Origin: Nitrospiraceae bacterium
GTDB taxonomy: Bacteria > Nitrospirota > Nitrospiria > Nitrospirales > UBA8639
Assembly: GCA_003523945.1 (NCBI GenBank)
Contig: DOFS01000217.1
Location: 1-10,359, forward strand
Direction of reading: 5' to 3'
DNA length: 10,359 nucleotides
Shown: piece by piece, positions 1-7,379 of the stretch
Numbering within the stretch: position 1 is the stretch's first letter
Layout of the letters: each line of letters starts with the position of its first letter
The notes under the pieces: model-generated
What the model was told of the DNA's origin: nothing
The model's database searches: none
Seen by the model: the letters and a program-made list of their open reading frames with translations, nothing else
Position numbers and translations under genes: made by a program

Positions 1-4
1 TGGT

Positions 5-727
5 ATGGCCTCGGAAATCACCCTCGAACCCACGGATCATCAGGAGGCCGTTGCGGGGCAACTCGATGGTATCGTGCTGACCGACGAGACATTCGTGACG
101 ATGCAGGTTTCCAATGATAATTCGGTCACTTTGGCAATCCGAAAGAAGGAGGGTCCACAGCGAGTGGTGGTGTCGCGCGTACATGCCGTCCAATTCATTC
201 AAATCGGATTGCAAGCGCCGCCGGAACTTTCCATTCCTTTTCCCCAGGATCAGGAGCTGACCTATCACATCATTTTTGAGAATAAGCCGGGATTGATCGA
301 AATGTTTGGGCAGGATGAGTCTCTGGTCCTGGTGATGAAGGAAAAGGAAATTACAAGCAAGAAAACGATTTCCAGTTCCGTGTTGCCGATACAATCCATA
401 GACTTTTCCTGGCAGGATCCTGGGACTGGTGAGCGCAAACCGCCGGAGGGATTTGCGGGCACAGTGGAATATGTGAGTGCACAAGGAATGCCTTCGGTGC
501 CGATTGGAAAGAATGCGTTTCTAGCCTTGGACGACCTGGACCATTTTGAAATCACCTCAATCAACATAGACCCGACCAGCCATAAATTGATAGTGGATTT
601 GAAGGGTGAAGCCGGCTATGTCAAAACGGGAACCACTGACAACCCACGGGACCTTCGGCCGACCCTCTTCGATCAAATCCGGTACAGCCCATTGTTTGAA
701 CCCGTTACTAAACTCATTGGGTTGTAG
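5..727 (+). CDS. Unrecognised protein, possibly 5'-partial
   Basis: The frame encodes 240 residues from the ATG at base 5, but it is already open at base 2, so the true start may lie outside the window. I do not recognise the family. There is no signal peptide and no clear membrane segment. The sequence is rich in alternating hydrophobic and polar stretches, which suggests mostly beta structure. There seem to be two halves: residues 1-135, containing the hydrophobic strand near 'RVVVSRVHAVQFIQIG', and residues 145-240, which begin after a Pro/Gly-rich linker ('DPGTGERKPPEGF'). Codon use looks like that of its neighbours and the frame is long, so it is very probably coding. Function is unknown. 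It is followed by a 164-base gap before the next plus-strand gene. Confidence 0.7.
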   Translation: MASEITLEPTDHQEAVAGQLDGIVLTDETFVTMQVSNDNSVTLAIRKKEGPQRVVVSRVHAVQFIQIGLQAPPELSIPFPQDQELTYHIIFENKPGLIEMFGQDESLVLVMKEKEITSKKTISSSVLPIQSIDFSWQDPGTGERKPPEGFAGTVEYVSAQGMPSVPIGKNAFLALDDLDHFEITSINIDPTSHKLIVDLKGEAGYVKTGTTDNPRDLRPTLFDQIRYSPLFEPVTKLIGL

Positions 728-793
728 GTAGGGAAGCGTGTTTGCTTTTTCAGGATTCCCCATCCCGTATATTTTCGTTGGATGGAATTGAAT

Positions 794-828
794 GGACCCG
801 ATTCCCCGTGGCTTGCTTCGGGGTGTCC
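794..828 (+). other. Stem-loop between the first two genes
   Basis: CCCCG (804-808) pairs with CGGGG (819-823) across a 10-base loop. An outer GGAC (794-797) pairs with GTCC (825-828), with unpaired bases between the two stems. No T-run follows, so it is not a standard intrinsic terminator. It lies about 65 bases before the next gene and could be an RNA structure in the leader or simply chance. Confidence 0.25.
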
Positions 829-891
829 GATTTGGAACTGTAACTATTGATCCGTTGAGCACCCTGTCCACTTACGGCGGGGATCTTTTAT

Positions 892-1539
892 TTGGCCAGC
901 AGAAAAAATGAGATGCTGAATAATATGCCAGACCTTGATTTTGTGGCGCTGCTCGGGACCTACAAGCTTCATACATGGGCACCAGGAAATCAGGTGGTGT
1001 TTTTTCGCCCTTGGAATATCATGATCCTTTTTACCATGTTTTTATTTTTCCTGGGTGTCGGGCTTGGTGCTCTGGGTCTATCGCCTTCATTTGAAAAATA
1101 TCTGAATGCCACAGGCTTTTTTGCCCTATGGGGAGTCGTGGGCCTTTTATTGTGGATGGGGTTTCACGGCACGCTGTATAATTTACCCCATACCGTTACC
1201 TTTAATTGGACAGGGACTTCCTCGGCTCTATTTAGAACATGGGCCCTCCCTTTTCATGAAATTGGGGAAATCATATTGCAAAAGAAAGTAGCCTTAGGAG
1301 GAACTGCTGGGAGGGTAGTTCCAATGCCTCATTGCTATGGTGTCCAGTTGAGGGTTGCAAAGAAAGGCGGGAGGAATCCACCCCTGTCTTTTATTTTGGT
1401 TGAATCCGACAGTTATGGGGAATGGGATTTTAGTCTAGCGTTTGAAAAGTGGACCTCCCTTCTACAGGTCATATCTGAATCCCTGCATATTCCAGGTCAA
1501 GTGTTGGACGTGAATGGAAAACTTATTCGAACGGTTTAG
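892..1539 (+). CDS. Two-helix inner-membrane protein, unknown function
   Basis: The frame gives 215 residues from a TTG at 892. That start has a purine-rich stretch (GGCGGGGA, about 877-883) eight bases upstream. An in-frame ATG at 913 would shorten the protein by seven residues and has no better ribosome site, so the start is uncertain. After a short polar N-terminus there are two hydrophobic segments, about residues 41-63 ('MILFTMFLFFLGVGLG') and 74-96 ('FFALWGVVGLLLWMG'), forming a hairpin in the membrane. A soluble C-terminal domain of roughly 115 residues follows, with alternating strands. This layout resembles bacterial proteins with two helices and a PH-like domain, but I cannot confirm that family. 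It stands alone between gaps of about 160-190 bases. Confidence 0.75.
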   Translation: MASRKNEMLNNMPDLDFVALLGTYKLHTWAPGNQVVFFRPWNIMILFTMFLFFLGVGLGALGLSPSFEKYLNATGFFALWGVVGLLLWMGFHGTLYNLPHTVTFNWTGTSSALFRTWALPFHEIGEIILQKKVALGGTAGRVVPMPHCYGVQLRVAKKGGRNPPLSFILVESDSYGEWDFSLAFEKWTSLLQVISESLHIPGQVLDVNGKLIRTV

Positions 1540-1727
1540 TAAGGGAAGACGAGCTTAAAAACATGTCGGGCCAGTTGCGACGTCTTATAAAGGATATGGA
1601 ACTTATTCCAATCTGGTGGAAATGGCTTTTATGCAAGGATGAACCATGGGTAATCTTGGTTTCTTAGGATTGTTGTGCCAAGATTACGGCGAATTTCAAC
1701 CTTATGCACAGAGTAAAGGACTTGCCG

Positions 1728-3125
1728 ATGGTATCCATCCGTTTCCTGGTTTTCTTTCTTGTTGGCATGGTGGTCGTGGTTTCACCCGTATGGTCCGAGG
1801 TGAGTATCAACACGTTGAAAAAAGGCGTGGTTAAGGTCACCGCTCAATTCACCCAGGGTCGAAAAGTCGGGACCGGCTTTATTGTCGGGCAAAGCCAGAA
1901 GAACCTGTTTGTTGTGACGGCTTCCCATGTGGTGGAAGGCGAAGTTGAGCCACCGCAATCAATCACATTGACATTTTTTACGCGTCAGGAAGACTCATTG
2001 GTTGCACAGGTGGTGAAAAAAGAGGGTGGAGATTCCCGAGGCTTGGCTTTGTTGAAGGTCGGAGGAGATATCCCACAGGATGTGGAGATTTTGGAGTGGG
2101 ATTCCAAAACCCGTTTTCAGGGTGGGGAAGAGTTCCAGCTCATCGGCTTTCCGCGCATAAGCGGAATTCCCTGGACGGTCACCAAAGGGATAATTTCGGG
2201 ATTTGAAGGCCAAATTTTGAAATTTTCTGGGGCGGTCGAAGAAGGCAACTCCGGAGGGCCGTTGTTGTATCAAGGCAAAGTCATCGGGGTAGCGATGGAA
2301 GTTACCGGTCAATTCGGCAGTGCAAAACCAACTCAAATCGCGAAATTTACCCTGGACAATTGGTTAGTGTTACCTGAGCTAACTGGCGGAGAGGAGAAAC
2401 AGGGTCGGGATGATGTCCCCATGGTAGTGATCCCTGCCGGGGAGTTTTTAATGGGTAAGGCGGAAGGGCTGGATGGAGGGCCTGATGAAAAACCGCAACG
2501 GTCGATTTTTCTTGATGCCTTTTCCATCGATGTTTATGAAGTCACCGTTGAGCAATACCACCGGTTTGTGCGGGCGACGGGGCAGCAAATTCCCAAATAC
2601 TGGGATCAAGTGAACGATGAGGTTTCTCGTGCCCGGTTTGGAACAAAACCGGTGGTGGGGGTGTCCTGGTTCGATGCTAATGCCTATTGCAAATGGGTCG
2701 GGAAACGATTGCCCACGGAGGCGGAATGGGAAAAGGCAGCCAGGGGGGAGGACGGGAGATTCTTTCCCTGGGGCAATGATGCCCCAGGGAAAAAGTCAGC
2801 CAACTTTGAGCAGGACCCCACAGAGTTGGTCTACGCAGAACGGTTGACCCCGGCTGGAATATTTGAGCCGGGAAGAAGTGCGTATGGTCTTTTTGATATG
2901 GCGGGTAATGTCTGGGAGTGGGTGAATGATTGGTATAGCGAGAATTATTACCGGGTGGGTCCCCTCAAAAATCCTCCCGGACCTCCCCAGGGTATTGTGA
3001 AAGTTCTTCGAGGGGGATCCTGGAAGTCTAAAGAAAGACATCTCCGAACGGAAAATCGCCGGGACTTTTCTCCCAATCGGAGAGAGCCGGATCTGGGTTT
3101 TCGCTGTGCCAGGAATGCTTCGTAG
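1728..3125 (+). CDS. Exported trypsin-like protease domain fused to FGE/SUMF1-type domain
   Basis: I chose the ATG at 1728 because AAAGGA (1715-1720) lies seven bases upstream and a signal peptide starts immediately ('MVSIRFLVFFLVGMVVVVSP', cleavage near residue 23). An ATG at 1704 would add eight residues. The product has 465 residues. Residues 25-215 form an HtrA/trypsin-like fold, with the His motif 'VVTASHVVEG' (His67) and the nucleophile motif 'EEGNSGGPLL' (Ser175). The usual Asp of 'DLALL' is Gly105 here ('RGLALLKV'); Asp102 lies three residues earlier. Residues 231-462 form an FGE-sulfatase/SUMF1-EgtB-PvdO domain: 'MVVIPAGEFLMG', 'EVTVEQYHRFV', 'PVVGVSWFDANAYCKW', 'RLPTEAEWEKAARG', 'FPWGN', 'YGLFDMAGNVWEW', 'VLRGGSW' and 'DLGFRCAR'. 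The segment after GGSW has no Cys, so formylglycine-forming chemistry as in true FGE is unlikely. It probably acts in the periplasm. Substrate is unknown. Confidence 0.9.
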   Translation: MVSIRFLVFFLVGMVVVVSPVWSEVSINTLKKGVVKVTAQFTQGRKVGTGFIVGQSQKNLFVVTASHVVEGEVEPPQSITLTFFTRQEDSLVAQVVKKEGGDSRGLALLKVGGDIPQDVEILEWDSKTRFQGGEEFQLIGFPRISGIPWTVTKGIISGFEGQILKFSGAVEEGNSGGPLLYQGKVIGVAMEVTGQFGSAKPTQIAKFTLDNWLVLPELTGGEEKQGRDDVPMVVIPAGEFLMGKAEGLDGGPDEKPQRSIFLDAFSIDVYEVTVEQYHRFVRATGQQIPKYWDQVNDEVSRARFGTKPVVGVSWFDANAYCKWVGKRLPTEAEWEKAARGEDGRFFPWGNDAPGKKSANFEQDPTELVYAERLTPAGIFEPGRSAYGLFDMAGNVWEWVNDWYSENYYRVGPLKNPPGPPQGIVKVLRGGSWKSKERHLRTENRRDFSPNRREPDLGFRCARNAS

Positions 3126-3631
3126 CCCGGCTCCCGTTGATCGTTTTGAGGAGGCAGCAAGGTTGTACCGGCCAAAGAGACGTGATCAAGAGATGTATTT
3201 TCCTGGAGATATTCATTTAATGAATTTCTGGACTCGCCTACTGGTCGGGGTCTGATTGGGCATGGGCTTGGGGACCTCTACGCGAACATTTGTTAATGGA
3301 TTGTTTTGGGAATCATGAGGCAATCCACTGCCACCTTGTCTGACGACGGTCGTCATCTCAGCGGAACCTTCCAGAATTTTTTCACTATGATTTCCATGTC
3401 CCTCACGCAAATTCTGCTCGGAGATGTCTCGTCTTCCCTAGCGGTACCGGAAAACGAAGTCTGGAAATCCATTCAAGGCTTTGGGCAGTAGGGCCCATCC
3501 ACTTCTTGGCGGGGCTTCGGCTATCCTGCAAACGTGTGTTTTTGTGGAGGCCCTACCTGTTCGGTCGAACAGCGCACGTTCAATCCTCCTGAAAGAGGGC
3601 TTTCTTCAGGCTTACTCATCAGAGGTTTCAC
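3126..3631. other. 506-base gap, no convincing gene
   Basis: Short open frames occur on both strands (for example 3306-3491 on the plus strand), but none has a good ribosome site, a recognisable motif or plausible composition. The only structure I see is the stem-loop at 3588-3610, just before the epimerase gene. I could not identify a clear promoter for that gene. Confidence 0.5.
3588..3610 (+). other. Stem-loop just upstream of epimerase ribosome site
   Basis: GAAAG (3591-3595) pairs with CTTTC (3600-3604) around a four-base loop AGGG. CCT (3588-3590) can extend the stem with AGG (3608-3610) across a three-base bulge. The ribosome site AGAGG (about 3620-3624) follows ten bases later. The first 12 bases, CCTGAAAGAGGG, recur exactly at 5498-5509 in another hairpin. 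No T-run follows. It may be a leader structure or a small repeat. Confidence 0.35.
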
Positions 3632-4618
3632 ATGAAATCGTTGGTCATTGGTGGGACCGGGCAACTGGGCGCGAATGTAGTTCGGGCGCTACTTGAGCGT
3701 GGGGACCAGGTTCGTGTGTTGCATCGCTCCACCAGCAACACCTTCTCCATTGATGGCCTGGATATTGAGCGTGTAGTAGGTGATCTCAACGATGGAGAGG
3801 CCTTGCGCCTGGGCTTTGAGGGCATGGATGTGGTCTATCACACCGCCGGGTATTATCCGTCGGCGACAGTTCCGGTTGAGGTGGCCAAGGGACAGGCGCT
3901 GAAAGAAACCGCACTTGTGTTAGAGGCCGTCCGTGCGGCCAGAGTGAATCGCCTGGTGTTTGCCAGTTCGCTTACGACCGTGGGATTTCCAAAAACGGTC
4001 GGCCATCCAGCCAATGAAACCTGTCAGTTTTCAACCCGGTATACGAACAATCCGTATCTCATGGCGAAGGCCGCCATGGAAGAGAAGATCCTGCAATCAG
4101 CTCAACTGGGGATACCCGCAGTGGTGGTGATCCCGACGGAGTTTTTCGGTCCCTACGACCAGCACCCCACAAGCGGAACTCAGATTCTCATGGTCGCGAA
4201 GGGGCGGATGCCGGTCTATGTTCCCTGCCGGGTGAATGTGATTGATGTGCGGGATGTGGCTGTGGCCATGATTAGGGCAGCAGAGCGGGGTCGGGTTGGA
4301 GAGCGCTATCTGGTGGGAAATTGGAATACGACCCAACAGGACTTGAATGAACTCATAGCTCATGTGGTTGGAGTGTCGCCTCCTCTCTTTCCGGTTCCAT
4401 TGACCTTCGCCCGGTGGGGTGCAAAAGTCGGGGAATGGATTTCCGGTTCACTCCTTCGCCGCCCTCCATACGTGCCGGCGTTTGTGGTGGAAATGATGGC
4501 CCACATGCAGCATTATGATTGCTCAAAGGCTCAGCGAGAGTTGGATTATCCGCGAAGTGCTCCACATGGGGCGATTGTGGATGCCGTCACGTGGTTTCGT
4601 AAAAATGGGTACCTCTAG
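3632..4618 (+). CDS. NAD(P)-dependent epimerase/reductase, extended SDR family
   Basis: This is a 328-residue Rossmann-fold enzyme that starts at an ATG with AGAGG seven to eight bases upstream. The dinucleotide motif is 'GGTGQLG' (residues 7-13), with 'GDLND' (Asp51) as the adenine-contacting region. The catalytic pair is Tyr142 and Lys146 ('NPYLMAKAAME'), with Ser112/Ser113 ('FASSLTTVG') supplying the third catalytic residue. 'VNVIDVRDVAVAMIRA' (201-216) and the C-terminal 'YDCSKAQRELDY' (295-306) are typical of the dihydroflavonol-4-reductase-like group, which includes the hopanoid-associated epimerase HpnA. Length is normal for that group. No hopanoid gene lies in the window, so HpnA is only a possibility and I give no symbol. 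The substrate is probably a nucleotide sugar or a small hydroxy/keto compound, converted in the cytoplasm. Confidence 0.9.
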   Translation: MKSLVIGGTGQLGANVVRALLERGDQVRVLHRSTSNTFSIDGLDIERVVGDLNDGEALRLGFEGMDVVYHTAGYYPSATVPVEVAKGQALKETALVLEAVRAARVNRLVFASSLTTVGFPKTVGHPANETCQFSTRYTNNPYLMAKAAMEEKILQSAQLGIPAVVVIPTEFFGPYDQHPTSGTQILMVAKGRMPVYVPCRVNVIDVRDVAVAMIRAAERGRVGERYLVGNWNTTQQDLNELIAHVVGVSPPLFPVPLTFARWGAKVGEWISGSLLRRPPYVPAFVVEMMAHMQHYDCSKAQRELDYPRSAPHGAIVDAVTWFRKNGYL

Positions 4619-4947
4619 TGTCATGCGTCACCTATTGGCTTGACGGATTCCGTTTGCCTGAACTGTGAGTGTGCCGAAAGGGTGCATGGTAAAAAACATT
4701 AATTGGCTAGCGTTGGACAGACCTGTTTCCAACTTGACTAAGGACGCTCCACGAACAGGTTCTCTCCTGATGTGGAAGAGGAATGGCCACATTAGCGCTG
4801 TGAAATGTTTTAGAAGCGCATAAGAGGGTTTCTGAAAGGGAGCCTTGAGGGTCCAGACAGAAGAAAGATCTTGAGAATATCAGGATAGAACCGACGGTAA
4901 AGAATGAAACCTCCAGTCTTTAAAGTCAAAACGACGAGTGGTTATTC
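4619..4947. other. 329-base gap, no gene seen
   Basis: The gap lies between the convergent ends of the epimerase gene and the small minus-strand gene. It contains a distant inverted repeat, ACCTGTT (4721-4727) with AACAGGT (4754-4760), and a 26-base interval. No T-run follows on either side, so it is a poor terminator candidate. I see no coding sequence or RNA gene. Confidence 0.5.
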
Positions 4948-5202
4948 TCATGCGGTGCCTCCTGATTCTTCCTCGGCCTTGGTTAAGACTTGTGAAAAAC
5001 GACCTCCGACGAGTGTGGTGACTTTGCCCATCACTTCAGTCAACTCCTTCCATTCCTCAGGTTTCAACTCTTCTTTGAGATTCGGATGAAGTCCCCATTT
5101 AGCACTGACTTGCTTGCCATCCCGTTGAATGACCACAAATAGAATTTCTGTTTCCTGGGAATCGGTTGCTGCGGGTCCCGTCTCCGGGCTGCTTTGTGCC
5201 AT
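4948..5202 (-). CDS. Small acidic cytoplasmic protein, unknown function
   Basis: The gene encodes 84 residues on the minus strand. The frame is open further upstream to 5391, but I place the start at the ATG at 5202 because a purine-rich AGGGAGAG precedes it by five to seven bases, and because the upstream extension runs into an apparent repeat. The N-terminus is polar and probably disordered ('MAQSSPETGPAATDSQETE'). A strand-like core follows ('ILFVVIQRDGKQVSAKWGL', about 20-38), then an amphipathic helical region rich in Glu and Lys ('LKEELKPEEWKELTEVMGKV'). There is no signal peptide or membrane segment. I do not recognise the family. Nothing nearby on the same strand suggests an operon. 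Confidence 0.65.
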   Translation of the reverse strand: MAQSSPETGPAATDSQETEILFVVIQRDGKQVSAKWGLHPNLKEELKPEEWKELTEVMGKVTTLVGGRFSQVLTKAEEESGGTA

Positions 5203-5230
5203 GCCTACTCTCCCTGTTAAAAATGTGTTG

Positions 5231-5260
5231 AGGGGATTGTACTGCATTGCCGCGTCCCCT
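5231..5260. repeat. Inverted repeat upstream of the small minus-strand gene
   Basis: AGGGGA (5231-5236) and TCCCCT (5255-5260) form a perfect six-base inverted repeat with an 18-base interval. It sits about 30 bases upstream of the start at 5202 on the minus strand. It could be an operator or a leader structure, and it could also be chance. Confidence 0.2.
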
Positions 5261-5339
5261 GTAACCACTCTCAATTTCCTATGTCGACTATCGTCCGGCA
5301 CTTGTGTGACTTGAGGAGGTGGGGTAAATTCTTGCACTG

Positions 5340-5460
5340 GAAGTGTTGAAAAATGCCGCCAGCGGCGCTCTTGCACCTTGACCGTGCTCACGTACTCCTC
5401 CGTACGCTCCCCTCGTCCAAGCGGCTGCGGCCTGGTTGGATTCTGAACTACCAGGTTTGT
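5340..5460. repeat. Probable dispersed intergenic repeat element
   Basis: This GC-rich stretch contains several short inverted repeats. They are GCCGC-CA-GCGGC (5355-5366), CGTAC-N6-GTACG (5391-5406) and CCTGGT-N13-ACCAGG (5431-5455). It is noncoding in appearance, although it is open on the minus strand in the frame reading 'RGAYGGVREHGQGARAPLA'. Its composition differs from the AT-richer flanks. From memory, similar text occurs many times between genes in Nitrospira genomes and is often called as spurious hypothetical proteins. I cannot verify copy number from one window. Confidence 0.45.
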
Positions 5461-5487
5461 GGGTACGTAACAATCTTGAATTATTCA

Positions 5488-5514
5488 ACAGACCCTCCCT
5501 GAAAGAGGGTCTGT
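5488..5514. terminator. Strong 10-bp stem-loop, possible terminator or repeat end
   Basis: ACAGACCCTC (5488-5497) pairs perfectly with GAGGGTCTGT (5505-5514) around the seven-base loop CCTGAAA. This is the strongest hairpin in the window. No T-run follows directly on either strand (a TTTTT occurs about 11 bases later on the plus strand), so intrinsic termination is only possible. It lies about 100 bases before the DUF502 start and just after the repeat element, so it may belong to either. Confidence 0.45.
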
Positions 5515-5614
5515 CAATGTATGGTTTTTGCAGGATTAATCGGGAGTGTTCAAAATGTCTCAATCTGTGGAGATGAGCCTGTGGGTATTCACTTTTTTAT
5601 GGGGGTAGTCTGAT

Positions 5615-6214
5615 ATGGAATTACAACGACCCAGGTTTTGGGCCAATATCAATATGAATGACCTGGCCAGGAATTTTTTTGAAGGTCTCTTAATCCTGGT
5701 TCCGGTGGTCACGACACTGTATGTGGCCTGGCTGGTACTTGAAATGATAGATGGCTGGTTGAAAATTCCCATCCCGGGTGTGGGAATTCTGGTCACGGTT
5801 GGGTTAATCACCTTGACCGGCCGTTATGCGTCCACGGTGTTTGTGCAAAAAATGTTGGATCTGTTGGAACGGGTGTTGGTCAAAGCCCCGTTTGTCAAAA
5901 TCTTGTATACCTCGCTTAAGGATCTGATCGCGGCGTTTATGGGGGAAAAGCGTCGGTTCGATCAGCCCGTTTTGGTGTCTCTGATGCCTGGTGGCCATGC
6001 GGAAGCGGTAGGCTTTGCGACTCGAACAGATTTGGCATTTCTTGGCCTGCTCAATCATGTGGCTGTCTACTTCCCTCAATCCTATAATTTCGCGGGGCAT
6101 ATCTTGATCTTTCCCAAAGAACACGTTCATCCATTGGAGGCAGAAAGTGCGGATGTCATGGCGTTTATTGTGTCGGGGGGGGTCTCCGGTGGGCAAAATT
6201 GGGAAGGGGTCTAG
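5615..6214 (+). CDS. DUF502 family membrane protein
   Basis: The product has 199 residues, the usual size for DUF502. The ATG at 5615 has GGGGG (5601-5605) nine bases upstream. Helix 1 covers about residues 23-45 ('GLLILVPVVTTLYVAWLVLE') and helix 2 about 55-73 ('GVGILVTVGLITLTGRYAS'). The linker 'PIPGVG', the 'APFVKILYTSLKDLIAAF' stretch (91-108) and the C-terminal 'VYFPQSYNFAGHILIFPKEHVHPL' region, ending near 'FIVSGGV', match the family order. DUF502 proteins are inner-membrane proteins of unsettled function that are widespread in bacteria and plastids. No partner gene is adjacent. A seven-base stem-loop follows the stop codon. Confidence 0.88.
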   Translation: MELQRPRFWANINMNDLARNFFEGLLILVPVVTTLYVAWLVLEMIDGWLKIPIPGVGILVTVGLITLTGRYASTVFVQKMLDLLERVLVKAPFVKILYTSLKDLIAAFMGEKRRFDQPVLVSLMPGGHAEAVGFATRTDLAFLGLLNHVAVYFPQSYNFAGHILIFPKEHVHPLEAESADVMAFIVSGGVSGGQNWEGV

Positions 6215-6229
6215 GCTTGCAGGAAATTT

Positions 6230-6249
6230 CCTCAGTAATGTAACTGAGG
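6230..6249 (+). terminator. Stem-loop after DUF502 gene, weak terminator candidate
   Basis: CCTCAGT (6230-6236) pairs with ACTGAGG (6243-6249) around a six-base loop, beginning 16 bases after the stop codon. The palindrome GGAAATTTCC (6222-6231) overlaps its left edge. There is no T-run, which lowers confidence that it terminates transcription on its own. Confidence 0.35.
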
Positions 6250-6924
6250 CCGGTGGTAATCTTATTTCCATAAATGAGGGTAAGTGGATAGTTTGCCTGA
6301 AGAAGTGTGTATTCCGATTCAATCATGAGAGACAAACATTTACCCCTTGTCATTCACGTTACTTCGAACGCACCGCCTGTCATATGTGATGACCCTGAAA
6401 TATTTATGACACGTCATCCTCAGAATGCATGGGACAATACCAAGAAAAAATCGGGTGGTTATGAATAATGGAAAAGAGACTCTTTTGAAATCTCATCCTA
6501 TGTGCCATCTATCAACCGGTTTGTGTAACCTGTCCGTCCTGTGAAAGATCGCATCAGATTTCTTCGAGGAATCTCCACGTAACTACGGTTCCGGTTTTGG
6601 GGGGGTATTTTCAGTTCGACCCAGGTACCGTCCGGATCACGGGCATCACCCACATATGTTGAATCCAGGCACAAATTTGTCCCGGCGTATACCAGGCATG
6701 GGTTCCGCCAGTCATGTAGAGATTGTTCATCTGTCCTCCCTGGTTGGCCGCAATACGCAACGTCTCAACGGTTGGGTAAGACCTGCTCGGGTAATCTGCT
6801 GATTTCACAAAGCATGTCTGCACCCGTTTACGAAAATGCATCAGGATCAACACCCCGATAATACTGTTGCTCACACCCTCCACCAATTGATGGAGAGTGT
6901 GAAGCCTTGATAGGCCGTTCCTCC
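6250..6924. other. 675-base stretch with possible minus-strand gene remnants
   Basis: No confident gene is seen. A 105-codon minus-strand frame (6611-6928) starts in an ATGA overlap with the end of the BOF gene, but I recognise nothing in its product. A second minus-strand frame, 6498-6764, is open for 88 codons in another register. It lacks a good start codon and contains 'RDPDGTWVELK', which resembles the last strand motif of VOC (glyoxalase-like) proteins. The two frames overlap, so a decayed, frameshifted gene is possible. The imperfect palindrome ATGAC-AC-GTCAT lies at 6406-6417. The stretch 6250-6490 holds nothing else I can name. Confidence 0.3.
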
Positions 6925-7379
6925 TCAATGCAGTTGAAGCAGACTTAAGCTCTGGCCTGAAGTTTGCCCACCGTCAATTGGGTTGGTCTGAGCGGAATGG
7001 TTCCGTTGCAACTGGCCAAAACCCTGACTTGAGGCGGTCATCACCTCGACCCGTTTCACATCAATTTCCGTCGTCAACCAATCCCGGTCGACTTCTCCAG
7101 AAATTCTGACGGTTGTTTCCGGATTGACGGAGACGTTGCGCCAATCTTCATGATCGATCTCGACCATGATGGTTCCGGTGGCATCCTGGAAAAGATACCG
7201 TTCTTCTCCCAGTTGCCGGAGAATGGTTCCGGTCAGTGAGATCCAGGAATCATCAACCGCCTCTGGAGCGGCAGACACGCTCGTGATGCCAGTGTGTCAT
7301 GGATTCTGGAATTGCGCCCAGAGGGTGAGCGTACTTAAAAAGAAAAATCCCACGGTCATAAACATAATGTGTTTGCCAT
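6925..7379 (-). pseudogene. BOF/YgiW-type periplasmic OB-fold protein, interrupted near 5' end
   Basis: The intact part, read from the GTG at 7278, covers 117 residues and matches the bacterial OB-fold (BOF, YgiW/YdeI/VisP) family: 'DDSWISLTGTILRQLGEERY', 'LFQDATGTIMVEIDHEDW' and 'VRISGEVDRDW', ending at 'EIDVKRVEV' (about residue 79), with a 38-residue tail beyond. The family is normally exported to the periplasm and linked to envelope stress. In the same frame upstream is a fitting signal peptide, ATG at 7365 reading 'MFMTVGFFFLSTLTLWAQ', but a TGA (7297-7299) separates it from the domain after 'FQNP'. The best ribosome site, AAGGAG (7387-7392), is seven bases from another ATG at 7379, which lies one base out of register and stops after seven codons. 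Two lesions at the 5' end suggest recent inactivation or sequence error. The ATGs at 7365 and 7357 are alternative starts. Confidence 0.75.

Noticed and set aside
4721..4760. Inverted repeat ACCTGTT/AACAGGT as a terminator
   Set aside because: The 26-base interval and absence of a T-run make intrinsic termination unlikely.
5203..5391. 63-residue N-terminal extension of the small minus-strand protein
   Set aside because: It lies largely in or next to the repeat-like block, while the ATG at 5202 has a good ribosome site.
5288..5563. 91-codon minus-strand frame
   Set aside because: It spans the repeat-like palindromic block and the hairpin, and its product looks like translated repeat.
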